The translations under genes and the position numbers were made by a program. Positions 48,101 to 59,340 of a stretch of 64,000 bases of DNA are shown one piece after another. Source of the DNA: Effrenium voratum (lineage: Eukaryota; Sar; Dinophyceae; Suessiales; Symbiodiniaceae); NCBI GenBank assembly GCA_963377175.1, contig CAUJNA010003496.1, positions 389,501 through 453,500 on the forward strand. The letters are read 5' to 3'. Under the pieces are notes generated by a model. That model made no database searches. It was not told the DNA's origin and saw nothing but the letters and a program-made list of their open reading frames with translations. Position 1 is the stretch's first letter; each line of letters opens with the position of its first letter.

Positions 48101-50330
48101 TCTCTGTGTTGCAGGGGGGGACAGCGCGTCCAATGCGCCGCGAACCCGTGCTTGTTCAAATGGGGTCAGTCCGCATTCGTTTTTCTGGCTGAGCTGCTGT
48201 CGGCCAAGAGAGGCCTTTCAAAGGCGCTTTGAATCCGAAACGCCAACGACGCCAGGCTGGCGTTGAATTTGTGTGCGTACGCGCAGCTCGCGCAGGCCGT
48301 GACGCATGGTTGGGGTTGACTTGTCATTCAATCTTGCAGCTGAAGCCTTCCTTGCAGCTAGTCTTTTCATCAGAGCTTCAGCCTTGTTGGGCCCTTTTGC
48401 GCTGTGGGAGCCTGGTTCAAAGCCGAGGCGTTTCTTGTGGAATCTACCTGGATCGGTGAGGTGGCGCCTGACTGGGTCCACTGGCAGTTTCGTCCAGCCA
48501 CAGCAGCTGGCAAGTTGACCGCATTTCGATGTTGAAGGGCCCTTCAAATGTGGTTGTCATCTGGTTTGCGGGGTTTGCCCAGTCCCATGATGCTGACCAA
48601 TAATAGCAGGTCTTTGGTCATTCGCAGAGGGGCAGTGATGTCATGGTCCCAGCCCGACCTATGTGCGACGTTGAAGAGGGAAGTGGCCATTGATTGGTTG
48701 GGTTACAACCCCGCTTCTTGCAAGACAATCGCCGGTCCGGGCAAACCAAAGCAACTTTCAGCGTGAAATTCGGTGTTTCAGGCAGAGCCACAAGTCCAAA
48801 GTCAAAACTGCTCGCTGCGGCGCTAGGGCCCTTAGGGGGTGGCGATGTGGAAATGGCATCACAAGCTTTAGCCTTCGTGCCGGCAAGCTGGGCAGGACCT
48901 GAGGTTGTGAGCCGGGACCTTGCAACACCCTCTCTTTGGCCCCGGGCCGCGCAGGGCTTGGTGTGGCATTGTCGTGTTTCCCTTCCAAATAGGCGACATG
49001 CGTGAGTAATCGCTCTCTTGCAGGGGGACAGACCGGACCCCTTCCAATGCGCTGTGAACCCGCGCTTGCTCGAGTGGGGTTTGTCCACATTTGTCTTTCT
49101 GGCTAACCGCCTGTCCGCCAAGAGAGGCCTTTGGTAGGCGCTTTGAATCCAACGCAGGCTGGCGTTGAATTTGTGTGCGTACGCGCAGCTCGCGCAGGCC
49201 GTGACGCATGGTTCGGGTCTGAAGCCTTCCTTGCAGCTAGTCTTTTCATCAGAGCTTCAGCCTTGTTGGGCCCTTTTGCGCTGTGGGAGCCTCCGCAGTC
49301 TGAAATATTGGGCCTGCCGAAAGTCAACCTCCTCGTTGAGGGGCAAGGCGTTCAAGGTGTGCGATTCGTTTGGGCTTGCAACTCGGCCCCGGATCGCGCA
49401 GGGCTTGGTGTTGCATTGTCGTGTTTCCCTTTTGGGCCCTCTTGCGCTGTGGGAGCCTCTGCAGTCTGGTTCAAAGCCGAGGCGTTTCTTGCGCAGTCTT
49501 CCTGGATCGTTGAGGTGGATCCAGACTGGATCCGCCATGTTTCCTCCTGGTTGGTGCAGTTTCTTTCCACCCAGCAGCTGGCAAGTCCCAGCCCAAGTGC
49601 TCGATATTTCTGGCACGCTTCTCTGCGCGTTGCATGTGACATCATGCCCCCTCCCGCCGCCTGAACGTGTTTCTGGCTTGAGCAAGCCCTAGGCTCAGAA
49701 GAACAGCAAGTCTGTCAACAACGTAAAGGCGTTAAGGACAGCCCCGAAAATCTGAAGTCTTGATTCAGCAGTGGAGCCGCCTTCGCAAGACACATCGCTT
49801 CGAGGTGGCGGTTTCAGCAGTTTTTGGTTGAAAGTCCAACTTCTCGCTGAGAGGCGAGGCATTCTTTGTGCAAGGTGTGCGATTCGGTTGGGCTTTCAAG
49901 ACAGCCCCGGGTCGCGCAGGGCTTGGTGTTGCATTGTTGTGTTTCCCTTCCACATAGGCGAGATGCGTGAGTAATCGCTGTCTTGCAGGGGGACAGACCG
50001 CGTCCAATGCGCCGCGAACACGCGTTTGCTCAAATGGGGTCAGTCCGCATTCGTTTTTCTTCCGCCAGAGAGGCGCTTTGAATCCGAAACACAAATGCTA
50101 GGCTCGCGTTGAATTGTTGTGCCGATGCGCAGCTCGCGCAGGCCGTCACGCGTGGTACGGGTTGACTTGTCATTCAATCTTTCAGCTGAAGCCTTCCTTG
50201 CAGCTGGTCTTGTCATCAGAGCTGCAGCCTTCTTGGGCCCTCTTGCGCTGTGGGAGCCTCTATATTGGGCCTGCCGAAAGTCAACCTCTTCGCTGAGGGG
50301 CAAGGCGTTCCTTGTGCAAGGTGTGTGATT
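45200..50330. repeat. array of related 0.5-1-kb repeat units
   Basis: The word TGAAGCCTTCCTTGCAGCT recurs near 45784, 46704 and 50186, with shorter or substituted copies near 45224, 47270, 47749, 48340 and 49219, each followed by TCATCAGAG and often by CTGTGGGAGCCTCCGCAG. A second shared block (TTGCAGGGGGACAG...GCGAACCCGCGTTTG) recurs near 45990, 47413, 48115, 49020 and 49988. Units differ by deletions and substitutions, as in an old, rearranged tandem array. Open frames in it repeat the same words and are not called as genes. Confidence 0.8.
45492..46866. repeat. segmental duplication of ~450 bp
   Basis: Segment from 45492 (GTTCGAGCGCATTTTTATGC) to about 45945 is repeated from 46413 to about 46866 with only a few differences, for example missing bases within GAGCGCAATTTGGCGC near 45570 versus 46492. 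The duplication is younger than most of the surrounding array. Confidence 0.85.
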
Positions 50331-51405
50331 TGGCCTACTGGGTGTTCGAGTCGGATGAGTCGGACTTTGATGACGTTTTGCCAGCGCTGGGCCACGCAAT
50401 TTGCGTGCTTGAGTCGGCACAGCTGTGAACTGAGCGTTTTGTGAGCGGAGATCACCGTGACGGTGAACCACAGCTGGCTGCAGAGCTGTGGTTGCCTTGT
50501 AAAGCCCCAGTTCATGGCGCGTTGAAGCTGATATCAGGTAGGCGAGAGCTCACCCATGCTGGATTTGACGCCCATCAGCTCAGCCCCCTCCCGCTGTGCA
50601 TTTTGCTTGGGGGCAGGTAAGGCTGTTGACAATTTGATTTCGTGATGCCCTGTCAAGCTTGTCGGCGAGGTAATTCAATCAATCAAAGACTTGTAGACGC
50701 CGACTGTGACAGTGCTTAGAGCAAAAATCATGAACCGCAAGGGAGGGTCGCCAAGAGGGTACCCGCCAACACAGATTGAACTGTCACTTTGCCTTCGCCT
50801 TTGGCTTTGCGCGACGCCAGTCCACGCCTGCTCACACAAGCAGCAGCTGACCCACAACAATCCTATTTCCAGACCGTGCTTGGAACCACTTACTGCAACT
50901 TGGCTTTTTGATTCAACATGCATGGGACGCCCAAGAGGCTGCCAAAAAGCTGCAACGCACTCCGGCAAGCTGGGCAGGTGAAGCACTCCACCTGAGGGAC
51001 CTTGCAACGCACTCGTTTTGGTGGCCTTCTGCTTCAAAGCCGAGGCGTTTCTTGTGGAGTCTACCTGGATCGTTGAGGTGGCGCCAGACTGGATTCACTG
51101 GCCCGCGCAGTTTCTTCCGGCCACAGTAGCTGGCAAGTTGACCGCATCTCGATGTTGAAGGTCCCTTCAAATGTGGTTGTCATTTGGTTTGCGGGGTTTT
51201 GCCCAGTCCCATGATGCTGGCCAATAGCAGGCCTTTGGTCATTCGCAGAGGCAGCCGGACCTGTGTGCGACGTTTCCCTGAAGAGATGTGAAGAAGGGAA
51301 GTGGCCTTTGATTAGTTGGTTACAACCCCGCTTCTTGTAAGACAATCGCCGGTCCGGGCAAACCAAAGCAACTTTCAGCGTGAAAATCGGTGTTTCAGGC
51401 AGAGA
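48415..51405. repeat. dispersed duplicate of a ~370-bp segment
   Basis: Sequence from about 48415 to 48790 (including TTCGATGTTGAAGGGCCCTT and TTGCAAGACAATCGCCGGTC) recurs at 51027-51405 with substitutions, and its last part again near 51800-51845. Between the two lies a separate stretch of the local array. No gene is seen in either copy. Confidence 0.8.
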
Positions 51406-52433
51406 GACACAACTGCTCGCATACTAGCAATGAACAAGCGCGTTTTTGCGCGTTTGGGGCCACTTCCTGCCGTGCTTCGCGGCACTCTGGGCCTTTGTGG
51501 AGCTTGAAGTCTTTTCCGCGCGCGCAAAGTTCGAGCGTGGCCTGAGGCGCGTTATGCGCTTCGGCTTTCTGAAGGCAGCTTCTTTGACCTACAATCGAAC
51601 AGAATAAGCCACCGTTGAGCCTGCCGGCTAAAGCATAGGGTGTGACCGTTCCCATGATATGGACAATTATCACCTTTCCTGACTTTTCGCGAATAGCGGT
51701 GTATAGCGATACGGTTGCCTTTTGAGACTTGTTCTTTGGTCATTTGCAGAGAGAGGGATGTCAAGGTCCTAGCTTGACCTGGAAAGCGGCTTTGATTGGT
51801 TGGGTTACAACCCCACTTCTTGTAAGACAATCGCCGGTCCGGGAAGTGCTAAGGAGCCCCTTATTGTGAACACGGCAGTTGCCTCAAGTTGGTGCAAGTT
51901 CACCGCATTTCGAATGGAGAATAACAAGCCGCACCCGACGCGCAGCTCGCGCAGGCCGTCTTGTCTTACGCGGAAGCTCGTTGAAGCTTCCGCGCAGCAT
52001 ATCGCAAGTCTTGCTGCTGCGAAAGAAGCCCCGGTTCGAAGCCCCAGAACATCCGATGTGTAAAGTTTCTGCTGTTTGCTGAAAAAGCACAAATCTGTGC
52101 CGTTTCATTTCAAATCCGTCGTTTCGATCAAAAGTGCCATAGTTTTCCTGGAGCAGGAAAATCCGCTTTTTGACCAGCAACTTCCGCTTTTTGACCGGCA
52201 AATTCCGCTTTTTCGCGAAACACTCATGAGTGCAGAATTTGCAGAATTGTCCAAGATTCCATGAATGCGAAAATGCGCTCGCAAATTTGAAAAGCGCACG
52301 CAGAAGAGAAAATGCATTTATTTCCGAAAAGGCACTTATTTTACACACAATGGAGGCTCCTGATGAGGTCCTAGGTTATGACAATCTGTCATTTTCATTT
52401 TGGTCAACGCTCAATTGAATGGCTGTCAGAAGT
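50331..52433. other. GC-rich stretch without a credible gene
   Basis: Contains the second 370-bp copy (51027-51405), fragments of it near 51800, and words such as CGCGCAGCTCGCGCAGGC (about 51940) shared with the repeat array upstream. At 52160-52205 three copies of TTCCGCTTTTTGACC-like sequence occur. No recognisable gene. Confidence 0.5.
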
Positions 52434-52435
52434 AA

Positions 52436-54790
52436 AGAATTGGCACTGACACTGCGCTTGCAGACTGCGGTTCAATAGCTTGTGCGGCCACGCGTCTCCT
52501 GCCTTGGCACCGAACACTTGAGCGCATGAGCACAGCTGCGCACGTTGAGCAAGCAGCGCAGCTTTCGGCAATTGTGAGTAGCCCTTGAACTGCTGTGTTT
52601 CCCTTGGCGCTCAGCATATGGAATGACAGCTGGCAGAAGAATTCGACGCTTCACATGCCAATGCTTCATCCTTGTTGTCTATTGGGGCTGTTGCCGCTTG
52701 GCAGAGCCTTGCAAATCAAACAACATTGTAATTCAGGCGAAGCACGAGTGCGTCTGCTCCGGCACCCACTCTTGCGGCAGTTCGTGAGTTCTAGTGCATA
52801 AAAAGCAGGCTTTAGCTTTGAGGCGAGACTTTAAATCCGTATCACCTTTTTCCACATCAACCCCTACTTAGCTTAGGGTTCCCCAAACAGGGCCTCGGAA
52901 GAAGCAATGGCAACCTAGTCGCTGCTTCAACATGGCCAGGGCCAGTCCGGCGCCCGTGCGCATGCTGGCCAAGATTGATTTCTTCCGTATTCCTCAAGTT
53001 GCCTGTGCCATGTTTTACAAGTCAAATAAGTGGAGTTTCGAAAATGCAGGCATCAGCGTCCTGGCAAGAAGCTTTCCTTGTCGACGCCTTTGGGACATTG
53101 CGCCGTTTTGAGACCAATGAGGCGCAAGTCCCGGCGGAAGTGCAATCGTCGCACCTGGTAATTCCACACGAGCACACAGCGCACGCGCTAGAGCTGCAAG
53201 AGCACCGTAGGGCTTCCTTCAATGGATTACATCCCAAAGCAATTTCCAAGCGTTGCCTGTTGGTATCCTGCACTGATGGTCATCGTATCTTGCGTCAGAG
53301 CAAGTACCAAGGGTCGACCCAGGCAAGAAGGCCATGTCTTGGAGTTCGGGTTGCGCCAGGGACTTCATTGATTGCCCTTGCCTCCAAACCTTATCGTCGC
53401 CCATGGCCGGACCAAAAAGAGAGGAGCGGGGATTCTTCCTTCTGAGATCTGGAGATCTCCAGCACAATGTGTGTGCTGTAGTAGTAGAAAGAGAGTTAGC
53501 AATCAATTTTCCATATTATCTTCACTCAGCATCATTCCCTGCATCCAAGCCAGCCGCCAGAGGAGCGGGTGGTGCACAAGGTTTGGCAGCTTGTAGATTG
53601 AAAATATGACTGTGAGAAGTAAAGAATTGGCACTGACACTGCGCTTGCAGACTGCAGTCCAATAGCTTGTGCGGCCACGCGTCTCCTGCCTTGGCACCGA
53701 ACACTTGAGCGCATGAGCACAGCTGCGCACGTTGAGCAAGCAGCGCAGCTTTCGGCAATTGTGAGTAGCCCTTGAACTGCTGTGTTTCCCTTGGCGCTCA
53801 GCATATGGAATGACAGCTGGCAGAAGAATTCGACGCTTCACATGCCAATGCTTCATCCTTGTTGTCTATTGGGGCTGTTGCCGCTTGGCAGAGCCTTGCA
53901 AATCAAACACACTGTAATTCAGGCGAAGCACGAGTGCATGTGTTGCTTGCCTGTGGAGCTCGCGTCTGCTCCGGCACCCGCTCTTGCGGCAGTTCGTGAG
54001 TTCTAGTGCATAAAAAGCAGGCTTTAGCTTTGAGGCGAGACTTTAAATCCGTATCACCTCTTTGCACATGAACCCCTACTTAGTGGATGCTGCCCGACTT
54101 TCGGTTGTTTCCTGGTCACCCTTTGCGCGAGTATTGGGCAGGCAGTGGGTCCAGTGTGGGCTGCCCGAATCCTGCTCAGGTTTAGGGTTCCCCAAACAGG
54201 GCCTCGGAAGAAGCAATGGCAACCTAGTCGCTGCTTCAACATGGCCAGTCCGGCGCCCGTGCGCATGCTGGCCAAGATTGATTTCTTCCGTATTCCTCAA
54301 GTTGCCTGTGCCATGTTTGCCAAGTCAAATAAGTGGAGTTCTGGAAATGCAGGCATCAGCGTCCTGGCAAGAAGGACATTGCGCCGTTTTGAGACCAATG
54401 AGGCGCAAGTCCCGGCGGAAGTGCAATCGAGCACACAGCGCACGCGCTAGAGCTGCAAGAGCACCCTAGGGCTTCCTTCAATGGATTACATCCCAAAGCA
54501 ATTTCCAAGCGTTGCACTGTTGGTATCCTGCACTGATGGTCAGCATCTCTTGCGTCAGAGCACGTACCAAGGGTCGACCCAGGCAAGAAGGCCATGTCTT
54601 GGAGTTCGGGTTGCGCCAGGGACTTCATTGATTGCCCTTGCCTCCAAACCTTATCGTCGCCCATGGCCGGACCAAAAAGAGAGGAGCGGGGATTCTTCCT
54701 TCTGAAGATCTGGAGATCTCCAGCACAATGTGTGTGCTGTAGAAAGAGAGTTAGCAATCAATTTTCCCTATCATCTTCACTCAGCATCAT
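52436..54790. repeat. ~1.2-kb tandem duplication
   Basis: 52436-53510 is repeated at 53623-54790, with offsets between 1187 and about 1260 bp because of indels (for example the extra segment near 54085-54175). A third partial copy lies at 54826-54960. Each copy has MARASPAPVRMLAKIDFFRI-type sequence (near 52932-53000 and 54241-54300), then a further coding-like stretch with ALLVSCTDG, but frames break soon. They look like duplicated pseudogene or retrocopy pieces. Confidence 0.8.
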
Positions 54791-55202
54791 TCCGTGCATC
54801 CACCGCATGGTTTGTTTGGTTGCTTTTGGAGCCACCCTTTGCGCGAGTATTGGGCAGGGTCCAGTGGGTCCAGTGTGGGTTGCCCGAATCCTGCTCAGGC
54901 TTAGGGTTCCCCAAACAGGGCCTCGGAAGAAGCAATGGCAACCTGGCCAGTGCCGCACATGCGCATGCTAGCAATGAATAGCCCTCAATCTCTGCGCGGT
55001 TATGGGCGTTTGGGGCCACTTCCTGCAGGGCCGCGCAGCCCTTGGCCCTTTGTGGAGCTTGAAGTCTTTCCTGCGTGCAAAGTTCGCGCGTGGCCTGAGT
55101 CGCGTTATGCGCCTCAGCCCTCTGACAGCAGCTTCTGATAGCAAAAAAGCGGAGAAGCTTTTGGTTCTCTGTCAGAACCGCTTAAAACCGGATTCTTTGC
55201 AC

Positions 55203-55412
55203 ATGCAAAGATCTATAATATATATATATATATCTCAAAAGTAGCATTTTGTTTAGTGATTTTGGCAATTGTCCAGGTTCAAAACCTGGGTTTTGGAGGG
55301 GGGGGGGGGGTAGCATATATATATATATATATATGTGCTACCCCCCCCCCCCTAAACCCCCCCCCCAGGACCCACGCGCTGGCTATCTATCTATATAGAT
55401 ATATATATATAT
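55203..55412. repeat. TA and G/C-run satellite with long inverted repeat
   Basis: G13 (55298-55310), then TAGCA(TA)n...TATGTGCTA, then C12 (55341-55352) form an imperfect inverted repeat with arms of about 25 bases, followed by further C runs and (TA)n tracts. The structure could form a cruciform or hairpin. Slippage in such sequence is common, so exact lengths may be wrong. Confidence 0.85.
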
Positions 55413-57061
55413 ATGTATATATTTGCTCACACGCCACCCATGATCCACGTTTCCTCCTTTGCACATCTTCCATTTTTGCAAATACACTCAAAAACTACCA
55501 TAGCTTTGCGCATTTGCTCATTTGACATCTTCCGCCTTTTCAAATCTGCTCCACTACTGTTCATTACCTTTCCACGTGCTTGCCAAACTGCAATTAACTT
55601 TGGTTGAAATTCTGGTTGGAAAGGATTTCCTACTTAAATTAGCAATCAATATAATCAATCCCGTTTACATAGCAATTATCGTTGACAAAAGCACGATTTG
55701 GAAAGTACTTCCTACTTTAAACCTCAATTAGAATTGACATTCAACCGCATGTGCTTTGTTCTTGAATTCTATTGCAATTCTAATTGGATGTTGAGTTACA
55801 TCTTATTTAACAGAGACTTAGATTTAAACTCTAGTTGGTTCAGCAAATATATCTGAATTATTCCCTTGCTAAGTTATATATCTGAATTATTCCCCTGCTA
55901 AGTTCTATTCATGGACAGGACGCTTTACTTAGTTTCTAACTGAAGGTAAAAGTCTAATGGAACTCGTGCCCTATTAAACTCTATGCAAGTTCTGCTTGTT
56001 AATGTTAGCTTCACCACGCGCAGGGAAAGGACTTCTCCTTTCCATTCTCGTTCAACATAGAATCCTACTAGACTTTCTTCTAGACTTTCCTTTAAACACT
56101 GATTGAACCTCAATTGGAGTCCTTATATTTCACATGCAGCTTTGCAATGACCCTTATAAAGGACTTTATCATCAGCCTCAGAAGGCGGCACAAAAGGAGT
56201 TGTAGGAGCCTTTAAGGAGCCAGAGCTTTATGATGAGTCGTGTGAGTAGCTTTATTTGAAGCTTCATGCAAACAGTCTTATAAGCAGCCAAGTGAGCTTC
56301 AAAAGGGGGCCAGCAGCCAGCCTCTTGTTCGAAACACGTCAAAGTCATTATTGCTCCAACAACCTCCCAAGCCTTCTGTTGGTTTCCTTCAAACTTGCAC
56401 CGAGGCCACATTTCACTTGGCGCACCCCACGACCCCCACAACCCACCTCAATGGCTCGCTGAGGACTGATGCAGCTGCTACACAGCGAGCTTTTGGTGGC
56501 CCTGGTGCTCTTCTGCCGAAGTCTCCATGTGACGGACCTTCAGGTCTCCCTTTGCATGGCAGGCGGCTGCGCTCTGGTTGTGTTCCTGCAAGGGGGTTGC
56601 AGAGGTGTTTAGATGCAATCAATCTGCCCAGGGTTCAGGATGTGTGGAAGACGGTGGAAGATGTATTGTAACTAGGTGGTGTACTTTGACTTGGCGGCGT
56701 TTCTTGGTGTGCTGCGGATATCTGCAGATGATTTGATGCTGTGTATGCCAAGTTGATGTGTCGATGCCTGGATGCCATGCTGACGTAACTGTATACTGTC
56801 ACTGGGAGCGTGCAAGGAGTTGTCAAAAATGCGTGTAAGGATGCTCACAAGAAAAGGCAATTAAGTCATATTGTGGAAATCATGGGGCTGGAAGCCCCGG
56901 TGCATGGCAGTCAGTTTCGCCGTGGCCAAGCTGGCCCGAGACGCATCGGTCTCATGACATGAGGGCTGACACGTATGGCCCGCTATGCAACACACATAGC
57001 AAGGCATAGCCCAGCAGCAGTTTGTCAAACACGTTTCGACTTTGCATTCGCATATCGCAAA
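55413..57061. other. gap without a credible gene
   Basis: The left part (55.4-56.2 kb) is AT-rich with CAATTAGAATT-like words and open frames only by chance. The right part has GC-rich stretches with frames open on both strands. Nothing recognisable was found. Confidence 0.45.
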
Positions 57062-59340
57062 AAGGGCTTGCTCCGTGGCCCGCGCCATGGCCGGTGGGGA
57101 TGCCGTTCCATCCCGAGCATTCTGGAGGGATGATGAGATCATCTGCTTGGTGATGGACAGCACGAAGCTGAAGAAAGTCGACGGCTACAAGGAGGTCTTC
57201 GCGGCGCTTCAGAGCATCGAGCGCGAATCGGTAATCAAGAAGACCGAGGCCTTCGACAAGTTCTTCGAGAAATCGAGCGCCTACAACCAGGAGGGCATCG
57301 AGCAGGCGCTGCGGGTATCCTTCTTCGACCTGCATGAGAAGGAGAAGGGCGTGAGCTTTCACCGCAGTGCACCGTTCCGGAAAGGGACACGAGAAGGCAA
57401 GGAGCGGCGGCAAGCCCTACGCCCACCTGGTGGAGGAGGCACAGATGCCGGAGGAGGAACAGCCGCAGAAGGAAGATGATGGCCAAAGCCCATCGGTGGA
57501 GATCATCGAAGAGGCTTACGAGGCCGAGGAGATGGAGAGCAACTGGGAATCCGACATGGGTGCCTCTCAGGACGACGAGATCTACGACGCCTTCGGATGA
57601 TCAACGCAGGACCTACAAGGACGCCAGGAAGCGATTGAAGGAGCGCAGAAGGCCCGCGGCTTCTTCAAGGGTGAGTTCTCTATGGAGGAGCGGAAGGCCG
57701 CGGTGCAGAAGGAGACGGAGAGGACCCGCTGTGCATCCTGTGGTCAAACGGTGATGCAGCCTGTTGTAAGCCATCAAGGAGTCCTCCAAAGAAGGGATCT
57801 GGTCCGAAGGGCGGCAAGTCCAAGCGGAAGCCAAAGATGCGTTTCTTCACCCTGCATGAGGAGTCGCAGGGCGAGGACGCCTACTGTAACATGGCCTACG
57901 AGGTCTCGGACATGGAAAAGAAGCTGGAGCCCAATACAGTACCAGGACAGCGGCTTCACGGAGGGCGATCTAAGGAGGCGTAAGACGACAGCTTACACAG
58001 GAGATGACTCCCAGCCATGGGACTTGATCGAGCAAGTCATCGAGCACGGCTATATGGCGAGTTCCAGCGGCGATGGCACAGCTCAAGGCTGTCTCCAACC
58101 GCGCGGAGCTCAGGAAATTATCATCCCGAACGTCAAGGGCACGGTCTACGACATCGAGGTATCTTCGCTGGTCGAAGCTCGGCCCAAGGAGCTTCAGATG
58201 ATGAAGGGCCGGGAGCTGTGGACGATTTGCGACCAGCGGGGGATCCAGACCTCTGGCAAGATGGCAGACCTACTGGAGCGTTTGGAGAGCTTCTACCGCG
58301 GGGAGGCTGTGTTGAAGAAGGGCTGCGCCAAGCAGTTCTTGAGGTTGCGGCTCGGCTCAGACATCCCGAGAGGCAAATGGATGCATGAGCCAGAACCTGG
58401 ATGCCGCATATTTCGAAGCTATCCCAAGGCACCAACACCTTTTTGACAACCAGCTCCGATGGCAAAGGCAACACCTACGGCCACGTCAGGAACTACGGTG
58501 GCAACGGCTATGGCAAAGGCGGCGGAGATCAGGGAGCAGCGCGCGAAGTGCACGGCGGCTAGCCTCGAGATTGGCAAGGGCTACAATGCTGTTCGTTGTG
58601 CTGATTGCGGGGTACACATGGTGGCAAGGCGGAACTGTTCCGACGCGGGACTCTTCTTCGGTTGCTCGCGTTTTGGAGATAGTGGGTGTCGTTTCACACG
58701 CCCGCTGCAAGACGGCCTCGACACCATCAACGGCAAGCTGGATGGATCCCTCCATTTCCCACGTAAGGGAGGCGGCGGGCGGAACTGGAACGGCCCCCGG
58801 GCGGTGTATCCGTCCTCAGAGGACCTGACAAGAATTTATTTGCGTTTGCGTCTTCTTCGGCATCAGACAAAGGCACGGCGTCACCAACGTCACCGGGCGG
58901 ACATCATCAGCTTCAACTGGGTGACGGTCTGGAGCCGGGTGGCCTTGGTGGACACAGCATGCACGGCCTGCACGCACAGTGGGCGACGGGCCTTTGAACG
59001 GACCCTGCCGCCTGAACACACCTGTCAGCTGACGGAGCGCAGCAAGGACTTTGCGGATGGGTCCTCGACAGGGACTCGCGTTCCCGTTTGGCGGCTGCCG
59101 ATTTTCCTTGGAGGCAGACCAGGCAAGGTGCATAGCGCAGAGGTAGAGACGGGAACTACACCCTTGCTGCTTTCATCAGGGGCATTGGAAGCCCTGGATG
59201 CCGTGATTCACTTGAAGGAGCGCAAGATGGAGCTCAAGAAGTTGGGCGTACTGCACATTACGCGGACTAGGCATTTTGCTGTGGAGGTGGCCGATGACTC
59301 CGAGTCCGTTTGGGCATGTGAGCTAGTTCTACTCCTTTGA
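57062..59340 (+). pseudogene. retroelement gag-protease remnant, several frameshifts
   Basis: Coding pieces follow on the plus strand in changing frames: an N-terminal part (FWRDDEIICLVMDSTKLKKV), an acidic stretch, TYKDARKRLKE then KARGFFKGEFSMEERKAAV, and TRCASCGQ, a degraded zinc knuckle of gag type. Next comes a Lys-rich spacer, a SAP-like segment (MKGRELWTICDQRGIQTSGK), a second Cys cluster (CADCG...FFGCSRFGDSGCRF) and, in the last frame, GTTPLLLSSGALEALDAVIH, reminiscent of the protease region of copia-like dinoflagellate elements. No reverse transcriptase or integrase follows after 59340. At least three frame changes make it a pseudogene. Confidence 0.6.

Noticed and set aside
45303..50515. 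Many 60-190-residue frames
   Set aside because: They re-translate the same duplicated repeat words and change frame between copies.
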